NCBI GenBank assembly: GCA_019744775.1
Contig: JAIETZ010000002.1
Span: 434,001 to 498,000 of the forward strand
Direction of reading: 5' to 3'
Length of the DNA: 64,000 nucleotides
Origin: Candidatus Obscuribacterales bacterium
Lineage (GTDB): Bacteria; Cyanobacteriota; Vampirovibrionia; Obscuribacterales; Obscuribacteraceae
This document shows positions 52,151 through 61,023 of this stretch, piece by piece. Numbering within the stretch: position 1 is the stretch's first letter; each line of letters opens with the position of its first letter. The notes below the pieces were generated by a model that was not told where the DNA came from, ran no database searches, and worked only from the letters and a program-made list of their open reading frames with translations. A program made the translations under genes and the position numbers.

Positions 52151-55036
52151 CTATTGCTGGTCAGGTGTGCCCTGGTGAATTACCGGCACAGGTTCCTGTG
52201 GAGCAAGCTGTGGATGGGGCTGACTCGGATTTACACCTGGACGGTTATACATTTTGAAATTGGTGGACGATAAGCCTTGCGCTAGATCTCTCATTTCAGC
52301 AACAGACGGACGTCTACCGTTGGCTGAGATGAACTGCCGTACTCGCGCGTCCATTTCCGCTCTAGGGTCAAGCATTGTTTGGCTTGCTTGCGGTTGACTG
52401 TATTGTGGTTGAGCTTGTTGAACCGGCGCAGCAGCTGTCGGCTGCTGAGCTGGAGCTTGACTGGAAGTATTTGGATCAACTGCATCAAGTTTCAATTGTC
52501 CAGTTTTCACCAAATAGTCAAATTGATCAACTAAAGAGTCATATATGCCATCTATTTCTGCAGCAGTCGGAACTCTGCCTGTAGTTTTGAATTTGGCAAT
52601 CTCTTCTTGAATGTGTGAACGAGCATAAGCATCTCTGCGGTTTGCGTAGTCAATTTCTGCTTGCTGCATCTGATTGTTCTGGTCGCCTAGTTGCGAAGCT
52701 TGTTGATCAGCAGCCTGTTGTTCGCGCTGAGTCTCAGCAGCAGCAGCCTGGTCTCTTTGTCTATCGGCATCTGTTTGTTGCGGTGGATTTTCGTACTCGC
52801 GCAACTCATCGGCTATTGGATTGCGTCCATTTCTAATGGCTGCACGGTTGGCGGCATCGCTTGTGTAATCCGGACCAATGTCGTAAAGTTTGCCGTCGAG
52901 AAAATCTTGCAAATGGTGTCCCATTACGGCTGTTTCGGGTAGTCCTGCTTGTTTGACTTTCTGATACAAAGCGTATGCTCTATCAGCTATGCGCTTCAAG
53001 TCGGCTTGAGCAGGATCATCGGCAGTCATCTTAGTTCTAGCCCAAGTCAAAGCGGCCATCGTTTCGCCAAAGTAGACTTCAATTGGTTTCATTTCCGAAG
53101 TTAGAAATGCTACTTGTTTTGCACTTTCACCTGTAGCGCTTGAATTGAACTTCAATTTGCTCTCGATATGGAGTTCGGCATATGCCAGATCCATCAGGGC
53201 TAGATCACGACACAGCTTTGCTTGCAATCTTGGTGTTAGCTCATGTTTAAGCTTTGGATATTTGGCTCTTTCTTTAACATCAGCTCTTAGTTCGTTTACC
53301 GCGTCAACGTGACCGGTCCAAAGACGATTTTTAACGTCATCAATGACTTGATCCAACTTTTCGTGCGGTCCAAACACTTCGCTCATAGCGTGATCAACAC
53401 GATCACCCAAAGCGGTGAGCATTTTCACTTCTTCAGCCGCATTTATCGGCTTGCCATCAGGTTCACCTTCTGGAATTTGTCCATCATGCTTTTGGGCATA
53501 GTCGATGCACTGATCAATTTCACGTCTAGCATTTATGAATTTTCGTAGCGCTTCGCCACCCAAATCCACTTGTGTATCTTGTCCGACTGAATCGCCAAGC
53601 AACTTCTCGACGCCTATAGCTCCCCATTTCAAGGATCTTTCGCCTGCTGCAAAGTTTACTGCAGCATGAGCGACCGTACCTGAATAACCAGGTTTGCAAT
53701 GTTGGGAGTCACCATAGACATTTGCCAGAAGTGAAAGTTCGGGCGCTGTTGATACGTTGTTAACTCTAAGCTTAGTGCGACCGACAAATTGGTCATGAAG
53801 ATTGCCTGGAATCTCCCAAGGATGTTGCAAATCCCAAGGATTCTTCAATACATCTGTTCTGCCGAAGTTACCAAATTCTTTCAACTGGCTGACGGCTTCT
53901 TCCATCGCTTCTGTGCTTCTTGTTTTTTGCAAAGCATCAAGAGACACAAGCGACTTGTCGAATTGATTGGCAGGAGTTGGATGCGGGCTCCATTCATTCG
54001 CCTTGCGAGCTGCGAACCATGCAGCGATGCCAACGCCACCACCCACCAATAGATTTCTATTGCTTAAAAGATAGGCACCACCACCCGCCAGAGCCACAGC
54101 AGCGGAATCCAATCCCCCTTGCTGACACCAGGTAGCATAAGTTGGATTTCTATCCTCAGTCTTAAAGGCTTTATCCATACCATTACCGACAAGCGAAGCT
54201 AAACCACCCAAAGCCATAGGTAGACCAATACCGATCGCGGTATCTTTCGAGAGCAGTTTCCCTGATCCAAGTACTAGTCGTTGAATCGGTTTGCTTTTTG
54301 CTGCAACGGTGTAAGTTAATGGAACAAGCACACCATCCGTAAACCATTTAAACTCGCCGCCGTGCTTGGACCAAAAACCATCCCCGAAATCGTTGAATCC
54401 AAACTGCATAGCGCCTGTTGCTGCGGCACCATAGCCGAAGCCCATAACCATGCGAGCAAGTGTTTCAGGAACATTTTTTCCACGACTGCAAAGCAATACG
54501 GCGGTGGCAAAGCCAAGTCCACCCATCCAGTCATTGCCGACTACGTTGGGTGCCCAATCGGTGTATTCTCTGATGCGCTTTTCCTGTTGGATAGCGTTAA
54601 ATCTGTTTTCTGCTCTTTTACGTTCAATATCATCAGGCGTTGGACCTGCCGGAGCATTACCTCTACGTGCACGTTCTTCAGCAGCACGCGCATTGTCTTC
54701 CATGGTCTGGCTTTGATCCGTAGCCATCGGAGCAGGCAACTGCCAGTGTGGGCGTCCATGCACTTTGCGAACGCGACCAGTGCTATCTACTTCTTCCCAA
54801 ACACGACCTTTGGTATCGGGTACTAATGGATTTTGTTCGCCTTCCATAAACTTCATGGGTGGCTTTGTATAAGGTTGTTGATTCTGTATACCAGAGCGTC
54901 CGTAAAGACTGTCTACTTCGGATTGTGCAGGAGTGCCTTGAGCTTGATGAACATCATCGGCTGATCCGGGCCAACGTAATTCGCCAGGGCGCTTGTTGCC
55001 TCTGCTCTCGTTGCCTTGGAGTTCCCCTTCACCCAT
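52151..55036 (-). CDS. Large Gln/Ala-rich protein with internal hydrophobic segments (unknown)
   Basis: 961 residues from ATG 55036, with AGAGG eight bases upstream; a GTG at 55057 is less likely. Layout: hydrophilic N-terminus (about 1-180) with WEEVDSTGRVRKVHGRPHW; a glycine-rich hydrophobic middle (about 185-350) with several possible membrane or compact helices (GGLGFATAVLLCS, GLPMALGGLASLVGNGMD, SAAVALAGGGAYLL); a long helical soluble domain (about 360-760); and a Gln/Ala-rich C-terminal third (QRDQAAAAETQREQQAADQQ). No enzymatic motif seen. Proteins of this style, large with a glycine-rich hydrophobic core, seem to be lineage-specific. Ends before a terminator-like hairpin. Confidence 0.6.
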   Translation of the reverse strand: MGEGELQGNESRGNKRPGELRWPGSADDVHQAQGTPAQSEVDSLYGRSGIQNQQPYTKPPMKFMEGEQNPLVPDTKGRVWEEVDSTGRVRKVHGRPHWQLPAPMATDQSQTMEDNARAAEERARRGNAPAGPTPDDIERKRAENRFNAIQQEKRIREYTDWAPNVVGNDWMGGLGFATAVLLCSRGKNVPETLARMVMGFGYGAAATGAMQFGFNDFGDGFWSKHGGEFKWFTDGVLVPLTYTVAAKSKPIQRLVLGSGKLLSKDTAIGIGLPMALGGLASLVGNGMDKAFKTEDRNPTYATWCQQGGLDSAAVALAGGGAYLLSNRNLLVGGGVGIAAWFAARKANEWSPHPTPANQFDKSLVSLDALQKTRSTEAMEEAVSQLKEFGNFGRTDVLKNPWDLQHPWEIPGNLHDQFVGRTKLRVNNVSTAPELSLLANVYGDSQHCKPGYSGTVAHAAVNFAAGERSLKWGAIGVEKLLGDSVGQDTQVDLGGEALRKFINARREIDQCIDYAQKHDGQIPEGEPDGKPINAAEEVKMLTALGDRVDHAMSEVFGPHEKLDQVIDDVKNRLWTGHVDAVNELRADVKERAKYPKLKHELTPRLQAKLCRDLALMDLAYAELHIESKLKFNSSATGESAKQVAFLTSEMKPIEVYFGETMAALTWARTKMTADDPAQADLKRIADRAYALYQKVKQAGLPETAVMGHHLQDFLDGKLYDIGPDYTSDAANRAAIRNGRNPIADELREYENPPQQTDADRQRDQAAAAETQREQQAADQQASQLGDQNNQMQQAEIDYANRRDAYARSHIQEEIAKFKTTGRVPTAAEIDGIYDSLVDQFDYLVKTGQLKLDAVDPNTSSQAPAQQPTAAAPVQQAQPQYSQPQASQTMLDPRAEMDARVRQFISANGRRPSVAEMRDLAQGLSSTNFKMYNRPGVNPSQPHPQLAPQEPVPVIHQGTPDQQ

Positions 55037-55110
55037 TTGCTGACCTCTCGGAACCACGGTTTACTGGTGTTAGGCAAGTTTAAAGGTGTGCGGACGCCCG
55101 GTAAATTCGT

Positions 55111-55136
55111 GAATTCCCCCAGTAAGGGGGAGAATT
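55111..55136. repeat. Hairpin in the leader of the 961-residue gene
   Basis: GAATTCCCCC-AGTAA-GGGGGAGAATTC pairs over 10 bp with a GA bulge; 75 bp upstream of the minus-strand start. It could affect expression of that gene or end a transcript from dcd. Confidence 0.5.
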
Positions 55137-55206
55137 CCCATGGATCAGATTAAATCAAAGCGGGCGCATGCAATGCGCTCCTACAATGACAAACGAAAAA
55201 GAGATT

Positions 55207-55770
55207 TTACTTCTTATTCAAGAAATAGAGGCTGTGGGCGGCGATGGACTGACCGTTGTACTTCGCGCCTGGTTTTTCGTTGTAGGCGACCTTACAAGGA
55301 GCCGTACGCGTAAAGACCATTTGACCAATAGGCATGCCGGCATGCAGACGCACTGGTCTATTGCCTACGTTGACTATTTCCAAAGTAATTGTTGCCGGTG
55401 GATGGCTAAAGCCGGCGTCGATAAATCCGGCGGTGACGTGCACCATAACACCGAGCCTGGCAAGACTGGATTTGCCTGTAATTTGTCCAACAACGTCACG
55501 CGGCAAAGTGAAGCGCTCGAGTGTTGCGCCAAGCACAAAGCCTTGTGGTTTCAAAACAATACTTTCTTGAGCAACGTGAACGAGGCCTTCACTGACTGTT
55601 TTTGAATCGAAAGGATCAATAACCGTCTCTGATTCGTCATAGAAAGAAAAACGATCGGCTAAGCGAACGTCATAGGAGTTCGGCTGGACAAGATTGTCTT
55701 CGTACGGCTCAATTACAAGACGTCCTTCAGCAACTTCTCGTCTTATCTCAAAATCAACAAGTATAGACAT
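55207..55770 (-). CDS. dcd: dCTP deaminase
   Basis: A 187-residue trimeric enzyme converting dCTP to dUTP. The active-site arms are VLGATLERFTLP, GKSSLARLGVMVHVTAGFID and PATITLEIVNVGNRPVRLH, with the catalytic Glu in TLEI. It continues to GMPIGQMVFTRT, and the C-terminal YNGQSIAAHSLYFL matches the family's closing lid. Length is standard. It follows nrdJ on the same strand, separated by a structured 125-bp gap, and both genes supply DNA precursors, so joint regulation is plausible. Confidence 0.96.
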   Translation of the reverse strand: MSILVDFEIRREVAEGRLVIEPYEDNLVQPNSYDVRLADRFSFYDESETVIDPFDSKTVSEGLVHVAQESIVLKPQGFVLGATLERFTLPRDVVGQITGKSSLARLGVMVHVTAGFIDAGFSHPPATITLEIVNVGNRPVRLHAGMPIGQMVFTRTAPCKVAYNEKPGAKYNGQSIAAHSLYFLNKK

Positions 55771-55799
55771 GTTGTACTCCCCTTGATGAAACCAGTACT

Positions 55800-55885
55800 A
55801 GCGGAACAAAGGATTGCGACAGAGCAATCCGCTGTGGAGCGTCGGTTGCTGGCTAGCGGCGAAGGCGCTGGCTCGGCAGTGCCGG
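55800..55885 (+). repeat. Possible divergent copy 3 of the mosaic stem-loop repeat
   Basis: The gap between nrdJ and dcd contains a 7-bp hairpin GGATTGC-GACAGA-GCAATCC (about 55811-55830), then GCTAGCGGCGAAGG and GCCGGAGCATAGATA. These resemble GTTAGCGGCG and CCGGAGCGATATA of copy 1 in the same order and orientation. Similarity is partial and judged by eye. Confidence 0.35.
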
Positions 55886-55895
55886 AGCATAGATA

Positions 55896-57722
55896 TTATA
55901 CATCGCACTCTTCGCCAGGGGCGCAAAAACGCTTGTTTCCATGGGGAAGACTGGAGCCTAAGCCAAGGTTCAAAACCTGCGCCGGACGGCTCTGGTCGCG
56001 GTATACCGTAACTCCCTTAAGTCCGAGATCCCAAGACTTTAGATATGCCTCACGCACATTATCATTTGTTGCATGATGAGCGAAGTTTATAGTCTTTGAA
56101 ACTCCACTATCGGTGTATTTCTGAAAGGCCGCCTGCATTTTCAAATGCCAGGAATAATCGATGTCGTGCGAACAAACAAAAAGACGTTTCACATCGTCGG
56201 GCACTCCTTGCACATTTTCCAGCGTGCCGGTTGCGGCGATTTGACGCATCAAATCTTCGCTATAGAATCCACGCTTGCGCGCGATTGCTTCAAACAATTC
56301 ATTCACTTCAATAAGTTCTTCACCACCGAGAACACGGCGAATAAAACAGACAGCAAATAGAGGTTCTATACCGGATGATGTTCCGGCAATTATGGAAATG
56401 GTACCAGTCGGCGCAATTGCCGTGACTGTAGCATTACGCATCGGTACATTCATCTTGTGCCATTTGCTGTGCGCCCAGTTAGGGAAATTTCCGCGTTCGA
56501 CAGCTAGCCTGCCGGAAGCTTCATGAGCGTGACGTTGGATGAAAGACATCAACTCCTCAGCCTTGCGAATGGCCGTTTCTGAGTCGTAAACGATATTCAT
56601 TTTAATTAGCGCTTCCGCCAATCCCATTACACCGACGCCGATACGACGATTGCCTTTTGCCGCCTTTTCTATGAAAGGCATTGGATAGTGATTGGCTTCA
56701 ATTACGTCGTCGAGGAAACGAACAGCAATTTGCACCATATGCGCAAGTTCTGTCCAATTGAAGTCACTGCCATTCTCATCGACAAATTCGCTGACATTGA
56801 TAGAACCAAGATTACAGGCATCGCCCGGCCCAAGTGGTTGTTCACCGCAAGGATTAGTTGCTTCAATGTCTTCCGTGCCAGGCAGCACTTGCCCATTTTC
56901 ATCAAGCGCTTGAAATAGCGGATCCAGCGCGTTTATGCGATCTATGAAAACAATTCCCGGCTCGCCCGTGGCGTGAGCATTTTCCACTATCAGGTCGAAC
57001 AGATGCTTTGCCTTCACAGTGCGTACAACTTCGCCTGTACCGGGATGCACCAGATCAAAATCACCATCACTACTTACCGCTTGCATAAACTCGTCAGTTA
57101 CAGCAACTGAAATGTTGAAATTGTTTAGTCTGCTTGTCTCTCTTTTACAGGTAATGAATTGCTCAATGTCTGGATGATCAATGCGTAAAATACCCATATT
57201 GGCACCACGCCTGGTACCACCCTGACGAATAGCTTCGGTGGCGGCATCGTACACGGTCATAAAACTAACCGGTCCGGAAGCAACACCAACCGAACTTGAA
57301 ACTGGATCATTTAAAGGACGCAAGCGACTGAAGGCAAATCCGGTGCCGCCGCCTGTTTTGTGAATGAGGGCAGCGTTTTTACAGGTGTCGAAAATGCCTT
57401 CCAATGAATCCGGCACAGGCAAGACAAAACAGGCTGATAATTGTCCGCACTTTTTACCGGCGTTCATCAACGTCGGCGAATTAGGCAGAAATTTATGTTC
57501 GTTCATAACCCGGAAAAACTCCTCTTCCAGGTCGGCAATTTCCACTGCATCCATGCCAAAACGGCTTTCTATCGAGGACAGAGCCTTCGCCACGCGACGG
57601 AAAAGCCCCTCGGCAGTTTCCACAACTTTACCTAATTCATCGGTCAGCAAATAGCGCTTCTCCAAGACCCTGAGAGCGTTCTTGGATAGTTCTTTTGTAG
57701 ATGTGCGGCGGTCGTCCATCAT
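55896..57722 (-). CDS. nrdJ: Adenosylcobalamin-dependent (class II) ribonucleotide reductase
   Basis: A 608-residue class II RNR. The active-site blocks are GQLSACFVLPVPDSLEGIFD (first redox Cys), TGGGTGFAFSRLRPLNDPVS and TNPCGEQPLGPGDACNLGSI with the radical Cys and Glu. ATVTAIAPTGTISIIAGTSS precedes the second Cys region. The C-terminus ends FCAPGEECDV, a C-x5-C pair analogous to the swinging redox pair at the end of class I enzymes, so the chain is complete despite lacking a longer zinc-ribbon tail. It needs coenzyme B12 and works with or without oxygen. ATG 57722 has AAGGG six bases upstream. Paired with dcd downstream. Confidence 0.95.
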   Translation of the reverse strand: MMDDRRTSTKELSKNALRVLEKRYLLTDELGKVVETAEGLFRRVAKALSSIESRFGMDAVEIADLEEEFFRVMNEHKFLPNSPTLMNAGKKCGQLSACFVLPVPDSLEGIFDTCKNAALIHKTGGGTGFAFSRLRPLNDPVSSSVGVASGPVSFMTVYDAATEAIRQGGTRRGANMGILRIDHPDIEQFITCKRETSRLNNFNISVAVTDEFMQAVSSDGDFDLVHPGTGEVVRTVKAKHLFDLIVENAHATGEPGIVFIDRINALDPLFQALDENGQVLPGTEDIEATNPCGEQPLGPGDACNLGSINVSEFVDENGSDFNWTELAHMVQIAVRFLDDVIEANHYPMPFIEKAAKGNRRIGVGVMGLAEALIKMNIVYDSETAIRKAEELMSFIQRHAHEASGRLAVERGNFPNWAHSKWHKMNVPMRNATVTAIAPTGTISIIAGTSSGIEPLFAVCFIRRVLGGEELIEVNELFEAIARKRGFYSEDLMRQIAATGTLENVQGVPDDVKRLFVCSHDIDYSWHLKMQAAFQKYTDSGVSKTINFAHHATNDNVREAYLKSWDLGLKGVTVYRDQSRPAQVLNLGLGSSLPHGNKRFCAPGEECDV

Positions 57723-57809
57723 TAAAAACCCTTCGTTTATATCTCAGCATAGCAAAATCCTGGGCATTATTAGGCTAGGATGGTTATAAGGGACTTAATG
57801 GAATAAGCA

Positions 57810-58787
57810 ATGCGCAATGGTCTCTACATAGTTGATTTTCACACTCATATAGTCAGCCAAGCCGACTTCGAGTCCTATTTTGCCGAAGACTGCCAGCACC
57901 ACTTCATTAAGCAACATGGTCCTTTCGTGGAGCGGCTTTTGCGCTTAAGCGATCCGCACTTCAGTGACTTCATGCGACACGTCTCTTTCAATTTTCGTCA
58001 TGAGCTAGCTAGATCTGTCTACAATTTTTGTGGACATCTAGGATTGGTTGAAGCGATTCGCATTTTCAAAACCCACGACTTCAACTATCTGCTCAAAAGC
58101 ATGGATGCACAAGGTATTGATCACGCAATTATTTCATCGCTGGAGCCTTTAACCGTAACGGAAAACTTGATCAAACTTGTTGCCAATCACAAAGATAGAT
58201 TCTCCATTTTTGCCTCCGTACATCGCAACCAGGAAGATCCTGCCGGATACTTCCAACAACTGCTTGAATCCGGTGCGGTGCGTGGACTTAAGTTGCATCC
58301 ACTGGTTGGAGGTTATAACTGCGGCGAACTCCTGGACAAGACTAGAGATGTCCTGAAAGTTGCTTCAGCACATAACTTGCCCGTGTTCATCCACACCGGC
58401 CACATTCCAACTGGCGCGCTTGCCGGACTAAACGGATGCAACGACGCCAAAGCAGTCGAACCTCTTCTAGCAGAATTTCCTGAGATCAATTTCGTGCTAG
58501 CTCACATCGGCTGGGAGTCTTGGCGGACCATGCTTAAGTTGGCGCGCAAGTACCCCAAAGTCTACGTAGAGACGTCCTGGCAGCCGTCTACCATCATCCG
58601 GCGAGCTGTGGACACACTTGGATCGCATCGAGTGATATTCGGCTCTGATTTTCCACTGTTCAAACAAGGACTGGCGCTCAAGCAAGTCGAGCAAGCGCTA
58701 ACTCCCTACGAGTTAGCCGCAGTCGCCTCAGCAAACGCCGCGCGACTTTTGAATCTACCAGCGAAGAAGCTGAGTCCTGCCGCTTAG
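57810..58787 (+). CDS. Amidohydrolase-family (Amidohydro_2) metal-dependent hydrolase
   Basis: A 325-residue TIM-barrel enzyme. The metal-binding motif is VDFHTHIV (HxH), with GLKLHPLVGGYNC, PVFIHTGHIPTG and FVLAHIGWESW supplying further His, and HRVIFGSDFPLFKQ the Asp. This order fits the PF04909 group, which includes decarboxylases and lactonases acting on small carboxylated compounds. Substrate cannot be given. It diverges from nrdJ and overlaps the convergent flavoprotein gene by 4 bp. Confidence 0.85.
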   Translation: MRNGLYIVDFHTHIVSQADFESYFAEDCQHHFIKQHGPFVERLLRLSDPHFSDFMRHVSFNFRHELARSVYNFCGHLGLVEAIRIFKTHDFNYLLKSMDAQGIDHAIISSLEPLTVTENLIKLVANHKDRFSIFASVHRNQEDPAGYFQQLLESGAVRGLKLHPLVGGYNCGELLDKTRDVLKVASAHNLPVFIHTGHIPTGALAGLNGCNDAKAVEPLLAEFPEINFVLAHIGWESWRTMLKLARKYPKVYVETSWQPSTIIRRAVDTLGSHRVIFGSDFPLFKQGLALKQVEQALTPYELAAVASANAARLLNLPAKKLSPAA

Positions 58788-59791
58788 ATGCTCAAGTTGA
58801 GATTGGAGCTGTGTCCCGGGAAGGCTTTCGCTGTCGGGTTGATGTATGTGCAGGCGAAGTTGATGCCGGTGGCAGCTTCAGCAGCGCCTGTGGCAATTAG
58901 TTTCAACTTGGCAGTGTGCGCACAAATGTCACCAGCAGCATAGACGCCGGCAATGTTTGTTTCCATCTTCTCGTTGACAATGATGGCGTTGCCTTCCATG
59001 ATCATGCCCCAGCTCTTCAGGAAGTCCAGGTTGATAACGAAGCCTATGTTGACGATGATGGCATCGCAATCAATTGTCTCTTCTTTGCCTGTGCGGTTGT
59101 CGAACAACACGGCTTTTTCGAGAGTCTGTTTGCCATTGCAAACTATTTGCTTCATTTCATGGAAAGTTCTTACTTCCACTTTGTTGCGGTACATTTCTTC
59201 TACGGATGTTTGCACTGCACGGAATTGATCACGTCTGTGAATCAAGGTCACCTTGTTGGCCAATTGAGAAAATTCATTGGCCCAGTCAACGGCAGAGTCT
59301 CCACCACCGATGATCAAAACATTTTTGCCACGGAACTTTTCTTTGTTCTTAACGGCGTAATAAACCGAGTTACCTTCCAAGCTGTGGTCGTAATCGATAT
59401 CCAGCTTCTTCGGTACGCAAGCGCCAGCACCTAGAGCGAGCAAAACTGTCTTGGTGTAATGTTCCTGACCGTTGTCTGTTTTTAGCTTGAGAATATTGCC
59501 GTCAATGCGCTCAAAGCCAATGACTTTCTCGCCCAATGCTATTGATGGTTTGAAGAGTCCTGCTTGAACGGCAAGGTTCTTGGCTAAGTCTTTGGCCAAA
59601 ATCTTCGGGTGTCCAGCTACGTCGTACACGTACTTCTCAGGATAGAGAGCAGTTAGCTGTCCGCCTAATTCGGAAAGGACATCAATAGTTTTGGTCTTCA
59701 GACCTCTGAGTCCTGCATAAAACGTGGCGAATAGACCTGTCGGTCCGCCACCAATAATCGTTACGTCGAAAACATCCATTTGCTGAACCAC
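58784..59791 (-). CDS. Thioredoxin-reductase-like ferredoxin/flavodoxin-NADP+ reductase (type 2)
   Basis: A 335-residue FAD/NADPH oxidoreductase. FAD binds at VTIIGGGPTGLFATFYAGLR and NADPH at NVLIIGGGDSAVDWANEFSQ plus LIHRRDQFRA; a C-terminal FAD motif is GVYAAGDICAHT. The CxxC disulfide of thioredoxin reductase is absent, and the length and C-terminal helix match the YumC-type ferredoxin-NADP+ reductases. It likely moves electrons between NADPH and ferredoxin or flavodoxin. GTG 59791 has GGGAG four bases upstream; ATG 59779 is the alternative. Its symbol is uncertain, so none is given. Confidence 0.88.
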   Translation of the reverse strand: MVQQMDVFDVTIIGGGPTGLFATFYAGLRGLKTKTIDVLSELGGQLTALYPEKYVYDVAGHPKILAKDLAKNLAVQAGLFKPSIALGEKVIGFERIDGNILKLKTDNGQEHYTKTVLLALGAGACVPKKLDIDYDHSLEGNSVYYAVKNKEKFRGKNVLIIGGGDSAVDWANEFSQLANKVTLIHRRDQFRAVQTSVEEMYRNKVEVRTFHEMKQIVCNGKQTLEKAVLFDNRTGKEETIDCDAIIVNIGFVINLDFLKSWGMIMEGNAIIVNEKMETNIAGVYAAGDICAHTAKLKLIATGAAEAATGINFACTYINPTAKAFPGHSSNLNLSI

Positions 59792-59966
59792 GAGACTCCC
59801 TATTACTCAATCGGCTATTTTAATACACTTGCAGCCCTCATGTCTGGCTTTTCAAGTGTTTACCCGCAATTGTAAATGCACGCAGGTACCGATTTCTTGT
59901 CGATCCTACTATTGGATAACGCCCAAAAGAGAAACTTCTTTTATCAATGTAATAACTTAATATTTA

Positions 59967-60138
59967 CGCTCCGGTTCCGGTTCGAGGACACATTTAGTGT
60001 CCTCTCATTGCCTCCACCTTCGCTTGCCCCGACGAGACATTTAGTCTCGTCTCCTTGGCATATCCATCTGCGCTTCGATCCGAGGACACATTTAGTGTCC
60101 TCTCCTTGACCGGCTCCTCGCCGCTCTTGCTCAGCTTC
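59967..60138 (-). repeat. Dispersed mosaic stem-loop repeat, copy 2
   Basis: Read on the minus strand, this copy shares the three blocks of copy 1 (11290-11405): 60108-60130, 60010-60028 and 59967-59980. Between blocks it carries three 21-base stem-loops: GAGGACAC-ATTTA-GTGTCCTC at 59984-60004 and 60082-60102, and GACGAGAC-ATTTA-GTCTCGTC at 60031-60051. All have the same loop. No coding frame. It occupies most of the gap between the reductase and the His-rich membrane protein gene. Confidence 0.85.
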
Positions 60139-60172
60139 TACAACTATAGTCGCGAAGCTCTCAAATCAATTT

Positions 60173-60889
60173 CTAGCGGTTGACAATAGTCTTGAGTCTT
60201 GTGCCGTCCGGCGATTGTACGTGGACGTTATAAGAGCGTACTTCTTGGTAGTTCTGGTAGGTCGGATTGATGGCGTAAGGCACTGGTACGGCTTGAGCCA
60301 TAACGGGAGCTTGGCTCAAAGGTCTAGCTTCAATAGCTCCCGGCAGCGCACTTATCATCGTATTGTCCTGGATTGGCGCAGGCGTCACAGCAGAAGCACC
60401 GGCTGGTGAATATTGGGCGTAGTTCTGGCGTTGCGGCATCGGCATGGCGTTGCGCATACCGGCTAAAAGTACCTGATCAGCCTGAGTGCCTTGGGTTTTG
60501 ACCACCTTGTCGTTGGTATTGTGGCTGAGGAAGTAAACGACCCCTAACCAAAGGACCATACCACCAAAGAGAGTAGCAAAGAGCATTGATGGTGTAACAG
60601 GCAAGCCTGTAAAAAATTGTCCCCACTTGGAGCCGACCATAGTGTCAGTTGTCTGCACATGGGCCGGGTTAGTCGAGCCGGCATGATTATGGTGGCTGTG
60701 GTTTTCGCCGCCCTCGTGCTGGTGGCTGTCATTGCCGAGGAAATGGTTGAGAACGCCCATTATCCCTTGACCACCCTGCCCGGTGCCACCTTGATGAGCG
60801 CCGTAATGGCCGCTTAAATGGTGAGCTCCGGCGTCGTGATGGCTACCGCCAAGATCATAATGATCGCCAATGTCATGAAAATCGCTCAT
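60173..60889 (-). CDS. Single-span membrane protein with His-rich N-terminus
   Basis: 238 residues. The N-terminal 80 residues are extraordinarily rich in His, Gly and Asp (GSHHDAGAHHLSGHYGAHQG, HQHEGGENHSHHNHAG). One helix lies at about 100-125 (SMLFATLFGGMVLWLGVVYF), followed by a Gln/Pro/Ala-rich exported region. The His clusters could bind Ni, Zn, Cu or Co on the cytoplasmic side, as in metallochaperones or metal stores, but no transporter or metalloenzyme gene adjoins. An alternative is a disordered, charge-regulated anchor. The mosaic repeat lies just beyond its 3' end. Function unassigned. Confidence 0.65.
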   Translation of the reverse strand: MSDFHDIGDHYDLGGSHHDAGAHHLSGHYGAHQGGTGQGGQGIMGVLNHFLGNDSHQHEGGENHSHHNHAGSTNPAHVQTTDTMVGSKWGQFFTGLPVTPSMLFATLFGGMVLWLGVVYFLSHNTNDKVVKTQGTQADQVLLAGMRNAMPMPQRQNYAQYSPAGASAVTPAPIQDNTMISALPGAIEARPLSQAPVMAQAVPVPYAINPTYQNYQEVRSYNVHVQSPDGTRLKTIVNR

Positions 60890-61023
60890 GCAGAATCCCC
60901 GAAGGCAACTGACAACTGTTCGGTAGATTCTACTACCGGAACCTCATAAGTAAATCGTAAAACCCGCACAGAGTGGGGATTACCACATTTTTTTAATAGT
61001 TGTTCTCAAGAACTTGGCGAAAT

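Noticed and set aside
55896-55960. Apparent loss of the nrdJ C-terminal zinc-ribbon, possibly by repeat insertion
   Set aside because: The chain ends FCAPGEECDV, a Cys pair suitable for the swinging redox arm, so the gene is probably complete.
58784-59791. Thioredoxin reductase
   Set aside because: Both nucleotide-binding motifs fit, but the active-site CxxC before the NADPH motif is absent, so the type 2 ferredoxin-NADP+ reductase group is the better call.
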